Origin: Actinomycetota bacterium
GTDB taxonomy: Bacteria > Actinomycetota > Humimicrobiia > Humimicrobiales > Humimicrobiaceae
Length of the DNA: 8,055 bases
NCBI GenBank assembly: GCA_028695395.1
Contig: JAQVJB010000060.1
Location: 1 to 8,055 of the forward strand
Direction: 5' to 3'
The translations under genes were made by a program, and so were the position numbers. The notes under the pieces are model-generated. The model was not told the DNA's origin. It did no database searches and saw only the letters and a list, made by a program, of their open reading frames with translations. This document shows positions 1 through 6,819 of the stretch, one piece after another. Position 1 is the first letter of the stretch, and each line of letters opens with the position of its first letter.

Positions 1-431
1 ATGCGTTGCCATATGTAGGTATAAATCTGCCAGCTCCTGCAGCCGGAATAGCAGCTCTTTCAATTAACAGCGGAGCATATGTTTCGGAAATATTCAGGGC
101 CGGCATAGAATCTATTGATAAAGGACAGATTGAAGCCGCACGCTCCCTAGGAATGTCTTATGCACAGGCGATGCGCTATGTTGTTATACCTCAAACAATG
201 AAGAGAGTCCTGCCGCCTTTGACAAATGAATTTGTAGCATTGATAAAAGACTCATCATTACTTTCTGTGATAGCTATTTCTGAATTATTAAGAACATCAA
301 AAGAAATGATGACGTGGAAGCTTAACCCTTCTTCTTTAACTGCAGCAGCATTATTGTATCTTGCAATAACCGTACCTCTCACAAGACTTGTGAGTCATCT
401 TGAGAACAGGATGAAGAAAGGGGATGCATAA
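1..431 (+). CDS. Polar amino-acid ABC transporter permease, C-terminal part (5' end outside window)
   Basis: This is the inner-membrane channel subunit of a HisM/GlnP-type amino-acid importer. The reading frame is open from the first complete codon at position 3 with no convincing start, so the N-terminal half lies upstream. About 143 residues remain, against roughly 215-230 for full-length family members. The visible part contains the strongly conserved stretch 'LSINSGAYVSEIFRAGI' and then 'KGQIEAARSLGMSY'. The latter carries the EAA-G coupling loop that docks onto the ATPase, followed by 'VIPQTMKRVLPPL' and 'ALIKDSSLLS', both typical of this family. A last hydrophobic segment (about 'LTAAALLYLAITVPLTRLV') is the final membrane helix, ending in a short basic tail. 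The stop codon is 2 bases before the ATPase start, so the two are co-transcribed. The exact amino acid carried cannot be read from the sequence. Confidence 0.95.
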   Translation, partial: ALPYVGINLPAPAAGIAALSINSGAYVSEIFRAGIESIDKGQIEAARSLGMSYAQAMRYVVIPQTMKRVLPPLTNEFVALIKDSSLLSVIAISELLRTSKEMMTWKLNPSSLTAAALLYLAITVPLTRLVSHLENRMKKGDA

Positions 432-433
432 AA

Positions 434-1159
434 ATGATAAAAATAGTTGATTTGCATAAAAAATTCGGTAACTTGGAAGTTTTGAATGGTGTAAATCTTG
501 AAGTTAAAAAAGGTGACGTTCTGGTAATAATAGGCCCCAGCGGTTCAGGGAAGAGTACTTTATTAAGATGCATAAACCTGCTTGAAGAACCAACAAAAGG
601 AAAGATTTTTCTTGATGGGGAAGATATAACAAATAAAAAAACTAATAAAAACAAAGTCCGACAGCGAATAGGGATGGTTTTTCAGAACTTTAATCTTTTT
701 CCCAATATGACAGTTCTCGGGAATGTGACCCTAGCTCTTCAAAAAGTACTGAAAATGAAATCTGATAAGGCAAAGAAAATCGGCACAGACCTGCTAACCA
801 AAGTCGGATTAAAGGACAAGATAGAAGCATATCCGAATCAGCTTTCAGGTGGACAAAAGCAAAGAGTTGCAATTGCCCGTGCTCTTGCAATGAATCCGGA
901 AGCTATTCTTTTTGATGAGGTCACATCTGCTCTGGACCCTGAACTTGTTAAAGAAGTCCTTGATGTTATGAAGGATCTTGCAAAAAGCGGGATGACAATG
1001 CTTGTTGTTACCCATGAAATGGGCTTTGCAAAAGAAGTAGGCTCCCATGTCATCTTTATGGATGAAGGCAAGATAATAGAGGACGGTCTTGCCGATGAAA
1101 TCTTTGAAAACCCCAAACACCCGAGAACAAAAGCTTTTCTTGATGCGGTTCTGAATTAA
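434..1159 (+). CDS. glnQ: Polar amino-acid ABC transporter ATP-binding protein (GlnQ/HisP type)
   Basis: This cytoplasmic ATPase powers the amino-acid importer whose permease is encoded just upstream. At 241 residues it is the usual family length. All nucleotide-binding motifs are intact: Walker A 'GPSGSGKST' (residues 34-42), Q-loop 'VFQNFNLFP' (about 82-90), signature 'LSGGQKQR' (137-144), Walker B 'ILFDE' (158-162), D-loop 'SALDPE' (165-170) and the H-loop histidine in 'VTHE' (His194). The residue after the Walker B glutamate is Val ('DEVTSALD') rather than the more usual Pro, a tolerated variant. The ATG is preceded by a purine-rich 'AAAGGGG' ribosome-binding site ending about 10 bases upstream, inside the end of the permease gene. 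Spacing of 2 bases from the permease supports translational coupling. The family is certain. The glnQ symbol is by similarity, and the substrate could be another polar amino acid. Confidence 0.96.
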   Translation: MIKIVDLHKKFGNLEVLNGVNLEVKKGDVLVIIGPSGSGKSTLLRCINLLEEPTKGKIFLDGEDITNKKTNKNKVRQRIGMVFQNFNLFPNMTVLGNVTLALQKVLKMKSDKAKKIGTDLLTKVGLKDKIEAYPNQLSGGQKQRVAIARALAMNPEAILFDEVTSALDPELVKEVLDVMKDLAKSGMTMLVVTHEMGFAKEVGSHVIFMDEGKIIEDGLADEIFENPKHPRTKAFLDAVLN

Positions 1160-1173
1160 AATTTTTATCTAAT

Positions 1174-1204
1174 TTGTTTAAATCTCATAATAAAACCCTA
1201 TAAT
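1174..1204 (+). promoter_or_regulatory. Possible promoter for the propeller/transglutaminase lipoprotein gene
   Basis: The 103-base gap after the ATPase gene is very AT-rich and contains a perfect -10 hexamer, TATAAT, at 1199-1204. The best upstream partner is a weak TTGTTT at 1174-1179 with a 19-base spacer, longer than the optimum of 17. The distance to the ATG at 1263 would allow an untranslated leader of about 50 bases. In DNA this rich in A and T a TATAAT can arise by chance, so support is modest. No GC-rich hairpin with a T-run separates this region from the ATPase gene, so read-through from the ABC operon is also possible. Confidence 0.3.
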
Positions 1205-1262
1205 AAAAATACTAAGTCTTTTTAATTGTATTTTTTATTAAATCTTTATAAATATTAAGAAA

Positions 1263-3812
1263 ATGTCTTTCATCTTAAAAAAATTTATTATTTTAATTAT
1301 TACAGTCCTAGCTGTTTTAATATTATTTATGACTTCCTGCTGCCTTTTATGTAACCCTTTACAAATTATAGACAGACAGTCGGAATCACCTGCAAGTATT
1401 GATGAAAGCTCTCAAGAGGCAGAAGAAACAATAGAGGAGAATGAACCTTTTGCTGAACCAGCAGAGGCAGACCTTATTAATCCTGAAGCCTTTAGGTTAA
1501 GCAGCATAAAAGTTGCAGGCCAGGCAATAGATGTAAAGGTCCAGGGTAGCTGGGCATATCTTACCAATGATGTGGGAACTTTGTATGTTATAGATATCAG
1601 CGATAAAAAAAACCCGGTAATAACAGGCAAATTAAACAGGCTGAATAGCGCAAATATCGTAATCATTAAAGAAGATCATGTTTTCATTTCCTATACAGAA
1701 TATAAAGAATATGATGAAGAAGGATTTCAGGAAAGACCGGTAAAGGAATGCGGGTTTGTCATTATAAATGTAAGAGATAAGGCAAATCCTGAATATAAGG
1801 GTAAATATATATCAGGCTCAGACACTGATAAAACCGTACAGGGACTTTTCATAAATGGGGATTATGCATATGTTAGCAGCAATCAGGATACTGCTCCAGA
1901 AAGCCAGATAAGCAAATTGGAGATTGTAAGCATTAAAGATTCACAGAATCCCAAGCTAACCGGCGAGATAAGACTTAACGGTTCAACAGCTGCAGTTTTT
2001 GTACAAAATGATTGTGCATATATGAATTCTAATTTCTTTTCTGATGAGGAAGAGCCAGTAAGAATGGGCAGCATATTGTATATAATCGACATAAAAGATA
2101 AAACAACTCCACAGCTGATAGGACAATGCAGCGTTTACTCAAATTCATGGGCTATTCATGTCACGGGAGAACATGTTTTTCTGTCAAGCAATAATGCTGA
2201 TACGGAGAATGCAGGTTATCGCAATAGCAAATTGATGATAGTAGATATAAGTGATAAAAAAAATCCCAAGGAAATATCCAGCTGCGACATTTCTGGAGGA
2301 GCATGGGAGATGGATTATGAAGATAATCATGTATTTATTTCAAATCTTAATGGCGGGCTTAGCATTATTGATATTGAAGATAAAAAAAATCCCAGGCCGG
2401 TGTTTAATTTGAAAACAAGGGGAAGCTCATACGATATAGCAGTTTCAGGATTCTACGGTTATCTTGTTGACGGGTTCAGCGGACTAGTTATTATTGAATT
2501 AAAAAATAGGGCATCTGGCATAGATTCCGAAAACAGACCGCCGGTATCAGTAATAGATATAGTGGGGGATAATTTCGGAAATGAAGATATGCCTGTATTT
2601 AAAATCAATAATCCTGTTTATTTTTCTGCAAAGGATTCTTTTGATCCTGAAGGAGAAAATATAAAAATAAAATGGGACATAAATCCGGAAAACACTTCCC
2701 AAGATTCCTTTATAGCAACCGAGGATGCCTCAGGAGAGAAAATGGGAGTCATTTTTAAAAAGGAAGGAACTTATTCAGTCAGTCTGGAAGTAAGTGATGG
2801 AATAATTACTGACAGTATAAGCAAAAAAATAATCGTAAAAGATGTCAAACCACCTATAGATATAAAAAAGAGTCATGATTTTAATATAGAGATAGAATAT
2901 GTTTTAAAAAATACAGGTCAGGCAGACCTTGAAAATCTGAGATGCTTTATTAGCGTTCCGCAGAATATTGTTCCCTATCAGTCAATAAAGAATCTCAGGA
3001 TAAAAGGCGATGATGCCAAAATAAGTTATTATTATGATGAAGACTGGAACCTGCTTGCTGAATTTGAATTTGCCAAACAGGAATTAAAGCCAGAAAATGA
3101 AATAAAGGCAGCCATTGAAGTTACGGTTGAAATGCCTGAGTTCTATTATAATTCGCCTGGAAAGGATGCCTTATATTATGAAGAAGGGGATAAAGATATA
3201 GATTTATATACAAGTGACGACTTCTTCATTGATTCTGATAATCCTGTAATAATCGATAAAACATTATCAGTGATAGGCAATGAAAAAAATCCTTATGAAA
3301 TTGCTAAAAAAATATATAATTTTGTTATAAAGACTCTTAAATATGATTTTTACAGGGCTGATGATAAGAATTATGATTTTATGTATGCATCAGAGATACT
3401 TGATGAGGGCAAGGGTGTATGTCTTGATTATGCAATACTTTACACAGCTATGCTCCGTGCTGCTAAAATACCTGCACGTCTTGCCGGAGGCATTCCTGTA
3501 ACTGCTATATTATTAGAGGATGATAAAGAAATAAATATAGGTCATGAATGGGTTGAAATAAAATTGCCGGACTATGGCTGGATACCAGTGGATCCAACTG
3601 CAGAAGATATCTTTTTAAGCCAGAATTACTATTTAAATCTGGTAACAGACAAAGGAATGTCATTATTATACAGCAGGGAGACGATGGATTGGTCAAGCTA
3701 CTATTACGAAGGTTTTAAATTTTCATGGGATTCAGATATTGTACCCAAGATTGAGCAGGAATATAATTTCAGGGCATCAGGGATAGACATTAAGGATTTA
3801 TTTTTCTACTGA
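1263..3812 (+). CDS. Lipoprotein with LVIVD beta-propeller, PKD-like domain and transglutaminase-like domain
   Basis: This is an 849-residue exported protein, probably tethered to the outer face of the membrane. Residues 1-26 form a lipoprotein signal: basic start (Lys6, Lys7), hydrophobic core, and a lipobox-like 'MTSC' with Cys26 as likely lipid site (Cys27 and Cys30 are close by). An acidic Ser/Glu-rich linker (about 38-72) follows. Residues 79-414 are LVIVD-type repeats, with a 'D-I-x-DKxNP' signature near residues 111, 169, 223, 276, 328 and 370 and a degenerate last unit near 408. This suggests a seven-bladed propeller. Residues 424-527 look PKD-like ('SFDPEGE', 'GTYSVSLEVSDG'). Residues 535-625 resemble the beta-sandwich that often precedes transglutaminase cores. 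The core (about 676-780) has Cys720 in 'GKGVCLDY', His761 in 'GHEWVE' and Asp777 in 'VDPTAED', so the catalytic triad is present. The gene ends with tandem stops TGA-TAA. Substrate and reaction (cross-linking, hydrolysis or peptidase) are unknown. The start is chosen for the signal peptide; no clear Shine-Dalgarno site precedes it. Confidence 0.9.
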   Translation: MSFILKKFIILIITVLAVLILFMTSCCLLCNPLQIIDRQSESPASIDESSQEAEETIEENEPFAEPAEADLINPEAFRLSSIKVAGQAIDVKVQGSWAYLTNDVGTLYVIDISDKKNPVITGKLNRLNSANIVIIKEDHVFISYTEYKEYDEEGFQERPVKECGFVIINVRDKANPEYKGKYISGSDTDKTVQGLFINGDYAYVSSNQDTAPESQISKLEIVSIKDSQNPKLTGEIRLNGSTAAVFVQNDCAYMNSNFFSDEEEPVRMGSILYIIDIKDKTTPQLIGQCSVYSNSWAIHVTGEHVFLSSNNADTENAGYRNSKLMIVDISDKKNPKEISSCDISGGAWEMDYEDNHVFISNLNGGLSIIDIEDKKNPRPVFNLKTRGSSYDIAVSGFYGYLVDGFSGLVIIELKNRASGIDSENRPPVSVIDIVGDNFGNEDMPVFKINNPVYFSAKDSFDPEGENIKIKWDINPENTSQDSFIATEDASGEKMGVIFKKEGTYSVSLEVSDGIITDSISKKIIVKDVKPPIDIKKSHDFNIEIEYVLKNTGQADLENLRCFISVPQNIVPYQSIKNLRIKGDDAKISYYYDEDWNLLAEFEFAKQELKPENEIKAAIEVTVEMPEFYYNSPGKDALYYEEGDKDIDLYTSDDFFIDSDNPVIIDKTLSVIGNEKNPYEIAKKIYNFVIKTLKYDFYRADDKNYDFMYASEILDEGKGVCLDYAILYTAMLRAAKIPARLAGGIPVTAILLEDDKEINIGHEWVEIKLPDYGWIPVDPTAEDIFLSQNYYLNLVTDKGMSLLYSRETMDWSSYYYEGFKFSWDSDIVPKIEQEYNFRASGIDIKDLFFY
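1497..2504 (+). repeat. Intragenic LVIVD repeat array encoding a beta-propeller
   Basis: Within the lipoprotein gene, six units end in versions of the same octapeptide: 'DISDKKNP', 'NVRDKANP', 'SIKDSQNP', 'DIKDKTTP', 'DISDKKNP' and 'DIEDKKNP'. Successive copies are 58, 54, 53, 52 and 42 residues apart. A final, degenerate unit ends in 'LVIIELKNRASG'. The last two octapeptides also share an identical 16-base DNA stretch (2253-2268 and 2379-2394). Other parts of the units have diverged at DNA level, so this is an old protein repeat, not a recent tandem duplication. LVIVD repeats are known from bacterial and archaeal surface proteins and are predicted to form beta-propellers. The seven-blade count is inferred. 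Confidence 0.75.
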
Positions 3813-3849
3813 TAAGCTGATACTTTTAAAAACTCTGCCTGGTTTATTA

Positions 3850-5073
3850 TTAATCAATAAGACCTTTAAGCTTATATCTTTCAATAAGAGCATCCTCAAC
3901 AATTGTGTAATCGTTTGAAGCATTCCAGAAAAGAAAGCCATTGATACCAAGCTGTTCGGAAGCAGATATTTGTGAAAGTATATCGTCTTTTGTATATTTT
4001 ACCTTAAGTCCGAAAGCCTGAAGCCAGGGAATCATGATGCATTTCGAACCTTCTATTTTAGGGAAGCCTTTTTCCAGGGAATATTTTACCACTTCAAATG
4101 GGTGCTCTTCAGGATTATAGAAGCCCATAAAACCTTTTGAATAATGGGACGGATATAGCATAGGGTATAAATAGTCCAGATAAGGAGCAATTTCTTCAAC
4201 CATCTGGCCTATTCCCTGGTCATTGTTTTCAATCAGCACAAAACCGAAAATATCCGCAGATATTTTGACATTCGTATGCTTAAGGACTTCTTTTGCCTTT
4301 TTTAAAAAATTACATATTGCTTCACTTTTTGTAATGTTGTTTTTATTGAAGGTATAGTCTGCAAATTTCACATTTCCCCTTGCGGGCCCTCTTATATAAT
4401 CAAATTGTATTTCATTCACGCCCATCTGCGATATTTCTAATGCAATATCAATGATATAATTCCAATAATCCTCGCAATAAATATCCGGCCAGTACGAACC
4501 TTCAGAATAAAGAGGACTTCCATCCCTGCTATCTTTTATTGCCATTTCGGGATGCTTTTTTGCTATTACAGGATCTTTAAAAACAACAATCCTAGCAATA
4601 GAATAAATTCCTTTTTCATCCATTTCTGAAATTATTTTTTTTATATCATATGTGACGATTTTGGCATTGCTGCTTATTGCAAAATCATTATTTGTGTCAT
4701 AATTTATATAACCGCTGTCGTCCTTGACATTAAAAACTATGGTATTTAATTCAGTTTTCTCAATGATGTCATAAATATTGCTGCGCCTGCTTTCAATGCC
4801 CATACTGTAGCCAGTCAGATATAAGCCTTTCTGGCTTCCGGGCAATATTTTTGGTTTTTTAAATTCAGAAGGTTCGCATTCATTATAAAAAAATATATCA
4901 CTGATAAGTCTTGACACGCGCTTATCATTATTGCTGTTATTATTTTTCATAACACGCAAAGGACTTACTGCACTTAGGATGCCGGGTTTAATTAATGGAT
5001 AAATATTAAGAAAAATAAGAATATTAAAAAATATTGTGAGGAAAACTAAAAGTTTTTTTATCCTAAAAAGCAT
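3850..5073 (-). CDS. DUF4015 putative glycosyl hydrolase, membrane-anchored or secreted
   Basis: The gene encodes 407 residues. The N-terminus has a basic start followed by a hydrophobic segment (about residues 8-29), with no lipobox, so it is either an uncleaved anchor or a signal peptide. From about residue 80 the protein matches the DUF4015 family (predicted TIM-barrel, glycosyl-hydrolase-like): 'KGLYLTGYSMG' (82-92), 'IVFNVKDDSG' (112-121), 'ARIVVFKDP' (160-168), 'EIQFDYIR' (221-228), 'ISADIFGF' (271-278), 'YLYPMLYPSHY' (301-311), 'IMIPWLQAF' (346-354) and 'GFLFWNASNDYT' (379-390). Acidic residues on strand ends (Asp118/119, Asp225, Asp274) are candidates for catalysis by analogy with related barrels. 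No member's substrate is known to me, so polysaccharide cleavage is a family-level prediction. The gene converges on the transglutaminase lipoprotein (37-base gap) and diverges from menF. The ATG fits the signal segment, but no good ribosome-binding site is visible. A more distant resemblance to GH10-like (YngK-type) proteins is possible. Confidence 0.85.
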   Translation of the reverse strand: MLFRIKKLLVFLTIFFNILIFLNIYPLIKPGILSAVSPLRVMKNNNSNNDKRVSRLISDIFFYNECEPSEFKKPKILPGSQKGLYLTGYSMGIESRRSNIYDIIEKTELNTIVFNVKDDSGYINYDTNNDFAISSNAKIVTYDIKKIISEMDEKGIYSIARIVVFKDPVIAKKHPEMAIKDSRDGSPLYSEGSYWPDIYCEDYWNYIIDIALEISQMGVNEIQFDYIRGPARGNVKFADYTFNKNNITKSEAICNFLKKAKEVLKHTNVKISADIFGFVLIENNDQGIGQMVEEIAPYLDYLYPMLYPSHYSKGFMGFYNPEEHPFEVVKYSLEKGFPKIEGSKCIMIPWLQAFGLKVKYTKDDILSQISASEQLGINGFLFWNASNDYTIVEDALIERYKLKGLID

Positions 5074-5271
5074 AAAGATTTTTAATTATTATAGATTTAA
5101 AATTAAAAGCAAATTTTATTTTCTATAATATATCTTTAGCATATTTTACTTAAAAATAATACATCCAACTTTAAAACTTGCTTTTTATGATACTATTTCT
5201 TAAGTTGAATAATAATAAAATTTCATATATTAAGAAAAAATATTTTTTAAATAATTTTTTTCTCATAATTT

Positions 5272-5300
5272 TTGACATTTTAATGATTTAAATGAAAAAT
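5272..5300 (+). promoter_or_regulatory. Predicted sigma-70-type promoter of the men operon
   Basis: A perfect -35 hexamer TTGACA lies at 5272-5277. At the ideal 17-base spacing is AAAAAT (5295-5300), which matches four of six -10 positions. A TG dinucleotide sits directly before it, though not at the exact extended -10 position. Runs of A and T directly upstream of the -35 (about 5235-5270) resemble an UP element. The implied leader is roughly 50 bases, ending at the ribosome-binding site before menF. The -35 is convincing; the -10 is mediocre. Confidence 0.45.
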
Positions 5301-5344
5301 ATATAAAAATATATTATATAAAAATTCAAACATATATTTTAAAT

Positions 5345-5350
5345 AAAGGA
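5345..5350 (+). promoter_or_regulatory. Ribosome-binding site of menF
   Basis: AAAGGA lies 7 bases before the ATG at 5358, which fixes that start for menF. It is the clearest Shine-Dalgarno site among the genes of this window apart from that of the ABC ATPase. Confidence 0.7.
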
Positions 5351-5357
5351 AATAAGA

Positions 5358-6794
5358 ATGGAAAAATATAAAATGACCCCTGTTTTTCCTGAAAAAGAAT
5401 TTATACTTGATACAATCAAAGATTCTTTTCTTTCCGCGAATATAGAAAATGAAGAATTTTTCAGATTTGAATTTGAAATCAAAGGTCATAATTCCTTTGA
5501 TCTGCTATCGTGGTTAAATGCACAGAAAAGCATTGTAAAAATTTACTTTTCTGACAGAAACAAGAATGAATCTGCCGGAATAGGGATAGGAGATATCATC
5601 AATTATAAACCGGTAACCTTAAAGATTGGCGAGACCGGAAGTACTTGCAAACCTGTACTTGAAGATGTTATGAATTTAATTAAAGAAAGAATTGAACTTT
5701 CTGGTAAAAAGGTAAAGTACTTTGGAGGCCATGCTTTTGATGTCAGGGATAGGATGGACTCAATCTGGTATAGAATGGGGAATATTTTATTTATTTCACC
5801 TCTTATAGAGATAACCGGAAACGGTAGCAGAAAGACACTGGCAATAAATTTTTATTATCACCCTGAAAAAGGTATTAGTAAAAATAATCTTTATGAAATA
5901 ATAAAAAAAGAAATCCTTAATTTAAACAGGTTTGAAGCAATCAGCGATAAGAAAGTATTTACATTAAAAAGCAGGCAGGATGTACCTGGCAAAGAAAGAT
6001 GGCTAAGAAATATTGACAGTGTTAAAGATACTTTTCAAATAGAGAATATCAGTAAGATAGTGCTGGCCAGAAAGACTGTTTTTAATATTAATAATATTAT
6101 AGATCCGTTGATCATATTCAATCATTTAAAAAAACAGAATGTAAAGACTTATGATTTTTATTTCCAGACGGGCGAAAACTATGCTTTTTTCGGATGCTCT
6201 CCTGAATTACTTTTTTTTAGAGAAAAAAAGAAGCTGATAAGTGATGCAATTGCAGGAACTATTCAGAAAGGGAAAAATAAGGAGGAAGAAAAAACATATG
6301 CTGATGAGCTTATGTCGTCTAAAAAAGACTCAGAAGAATTCAGATTTGTTTTTAATGATATAAAGAAGGAATTAAAAAAAATATGTGAATCTGTCAATGT
6401 TTCAAAAGAGAAAGAATTACTTGTTTTAAGTTATGCACAGCATATAAGAAGCCAGTTTGACTGTACTTTAAAGGACAATATAAGTGATTACAGAATATTA
6501 AAAAGTCTGCATCCGACACCTGCAGTAAGCGGATATCCTTTAAAAAATATTTATAAACTTATAAAAAGGTATGAAAATTTTTACAGAGGTTTCTACTCAG
6601 GTCCTGTAGGATGGATAAGCAAGGACGAGGCATGCTTTGCTGTCGGTCTTAGATCGGCGATACTTGACCGGAGATTTATATCTGTCTTTGCGGGGGCAGG
6701 AATAGTAAAGAAATCATCACCGGAAATGGAGTGGGATGAGGTAGAGAATAAAATTACTCCATTCTTAAGAATATTTAATAAAAAATCCAAATAA
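5358..6794 (+). CDS. menF: Isochorismate synthase
   Basis: This cytoplasmic, Mg-dependent enzyme converts chorismate to isochorismate, the first step of classical menaquinone synthesis. The 478-residue length is normal for the MenF/DhbC/EntC group. The C-terminal two thirds form the chorismate-binding domain: 'KIVLARKTVF' with Lys233 (equivalent to the general-base lysine of E. coli MenF), 'GCSPELLFFR' (279-288), 'AIAGTIQKG' (297-305), an acidic helix around Glu326/327, 'LHPTPAVSGYP' (384-394, His385), 'FYRGFYSGPVGW' (408-419), 'FAVGLRSA' (427-434) and 'FAGAGIV' (444-450). The last is followed by the Glu-rich 'PEMEWDEVENK', which supplies Mg ligands. The N-terminal third is more divergent, as is usual. 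The Lys in 'KIVLAR', together with menD 25 bases downstream, favours isochorismate synthase over anthranilate or aminodeoxychorismate synthase. Isochorismate for a siderophore or salicylate is the alternative, made unlikely by menD. Confidence 0.93.
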   Translation: MEKYKMTPVFPEKEFILDTIKDSFLSANIENEEFFRFEFEIKGHNSFDLLSWLNAQKSIVKIYFSDRNKNESAGIGIGDIINYKPVTLKIGETGSTCKPVLEDVMNLIKERIELSGKKVKYFGGHAFDVRDRMDSIWYRMGNILFISPLIEITGNGSRKTLAINFYYHPEKGISKNNLYEIIKKEILNLNRFEAISDKKVFTLKSRQDVPGKERWLRNIDSVKDTFQIENISKIVLARKTVFNINNIIDPLIIFNHLKKQNVKTYDFYFQTGENYAFFGCSPELLFFREKKKLISDAIAGTIQKGKNKEEEKTYADELMSSKKDSEEFRFVFNDIKKELKKICESVNVSKEKELLVLSYAQHIRSQFDCTLKDNISDYRILKSLHPTPAVSGYPLKNIYKLIKRYENFYRGFYSGPVGWISKDEACFAVGLRSAILDRRFISVFAGAGIVKKSSPEMEWDEVENKITPFLRIFNKKSK

Positions 6795-6819
6795 AAAAGT
6801 AATTAACTTTTGTTTAAAG

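Larger units (their letters stand above)
5074..5357. other. Divergent, extremely AT-rich intergenic control region
   Basis: This 284-base gap separates the minus-strand DUF4015 gene from plus-strand menF, and must hold the start signals of both unless menF is read from elsewhere. It contains no credible gene. Visible elements are a 14-base perfect palindrome of six A, TA and six T at 5235-5248, further A and T tracts at about 5254-5275, and a TTGACA at 5272-5277. For the minus strand, TATTAT (plus-strand ATAATA at 5125-5130) is a possible -10, without a convincing -35. No riboswitch-like or GC-rich structured element is seen. Confidence 0.6.

Noticed and set aside
914..925. Val in place of Pro after the Walker B glutamate of the ATPase ('DEVTSALD')
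   Set aside because: This substitution occurs in active members of the polar amino-acid ATPase family and all catalytic motifs are intact, so it does not signal inactivation.
191..1120. Minus-strand open frames of 63-92 codons opposite the permease and ATPase genes
   Set aside because: They lie entirely inside well-supported genes on the other strand, show no family motifs, and overlap one another in different frames.
1160..1262. Possible terminator after the ABC transporter operon
   Set aside because: The gap has T-runs but no stable stem preceding them, so an intrinsic terminator cannot be supported.
3813..3849. Possible bidirectional terminator between the convergent genes
   Set aside because: Only weak 4-5 base pairings (for example AAAC with GTTT) are visible, with no GC-rich stem and no proper T-run on either strand.
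5105..5185. An 8-base inverted repeat (AAAAGCAA at 5105-5112, TTGCTTTT at 5178-5185) in the divergent region
   Set aside because: The arms are short, 65 bases apart and low in complexity; a chance match is likely in such A/T-rich DNA.
5280..5489. A 69-codon minus-strand open frame across the start of menF
   Set aside because: It is rich in Phe, Tyr, Lys and Ile as expected from translating AT-rich DNA, covers the menF promoter, ribosome-binding site and N-terminus, and has no recognisable domain.
6333..6344. Phe328 in MenF where many chorismate-binding enzymes have His after the conserved Glu
   Set aside because: The neighbouring Glu residues and all other active-site motifs are kept, and this position varies among isochorismate synthases as far as I recall, so there is no firm ground to suspect altered function.
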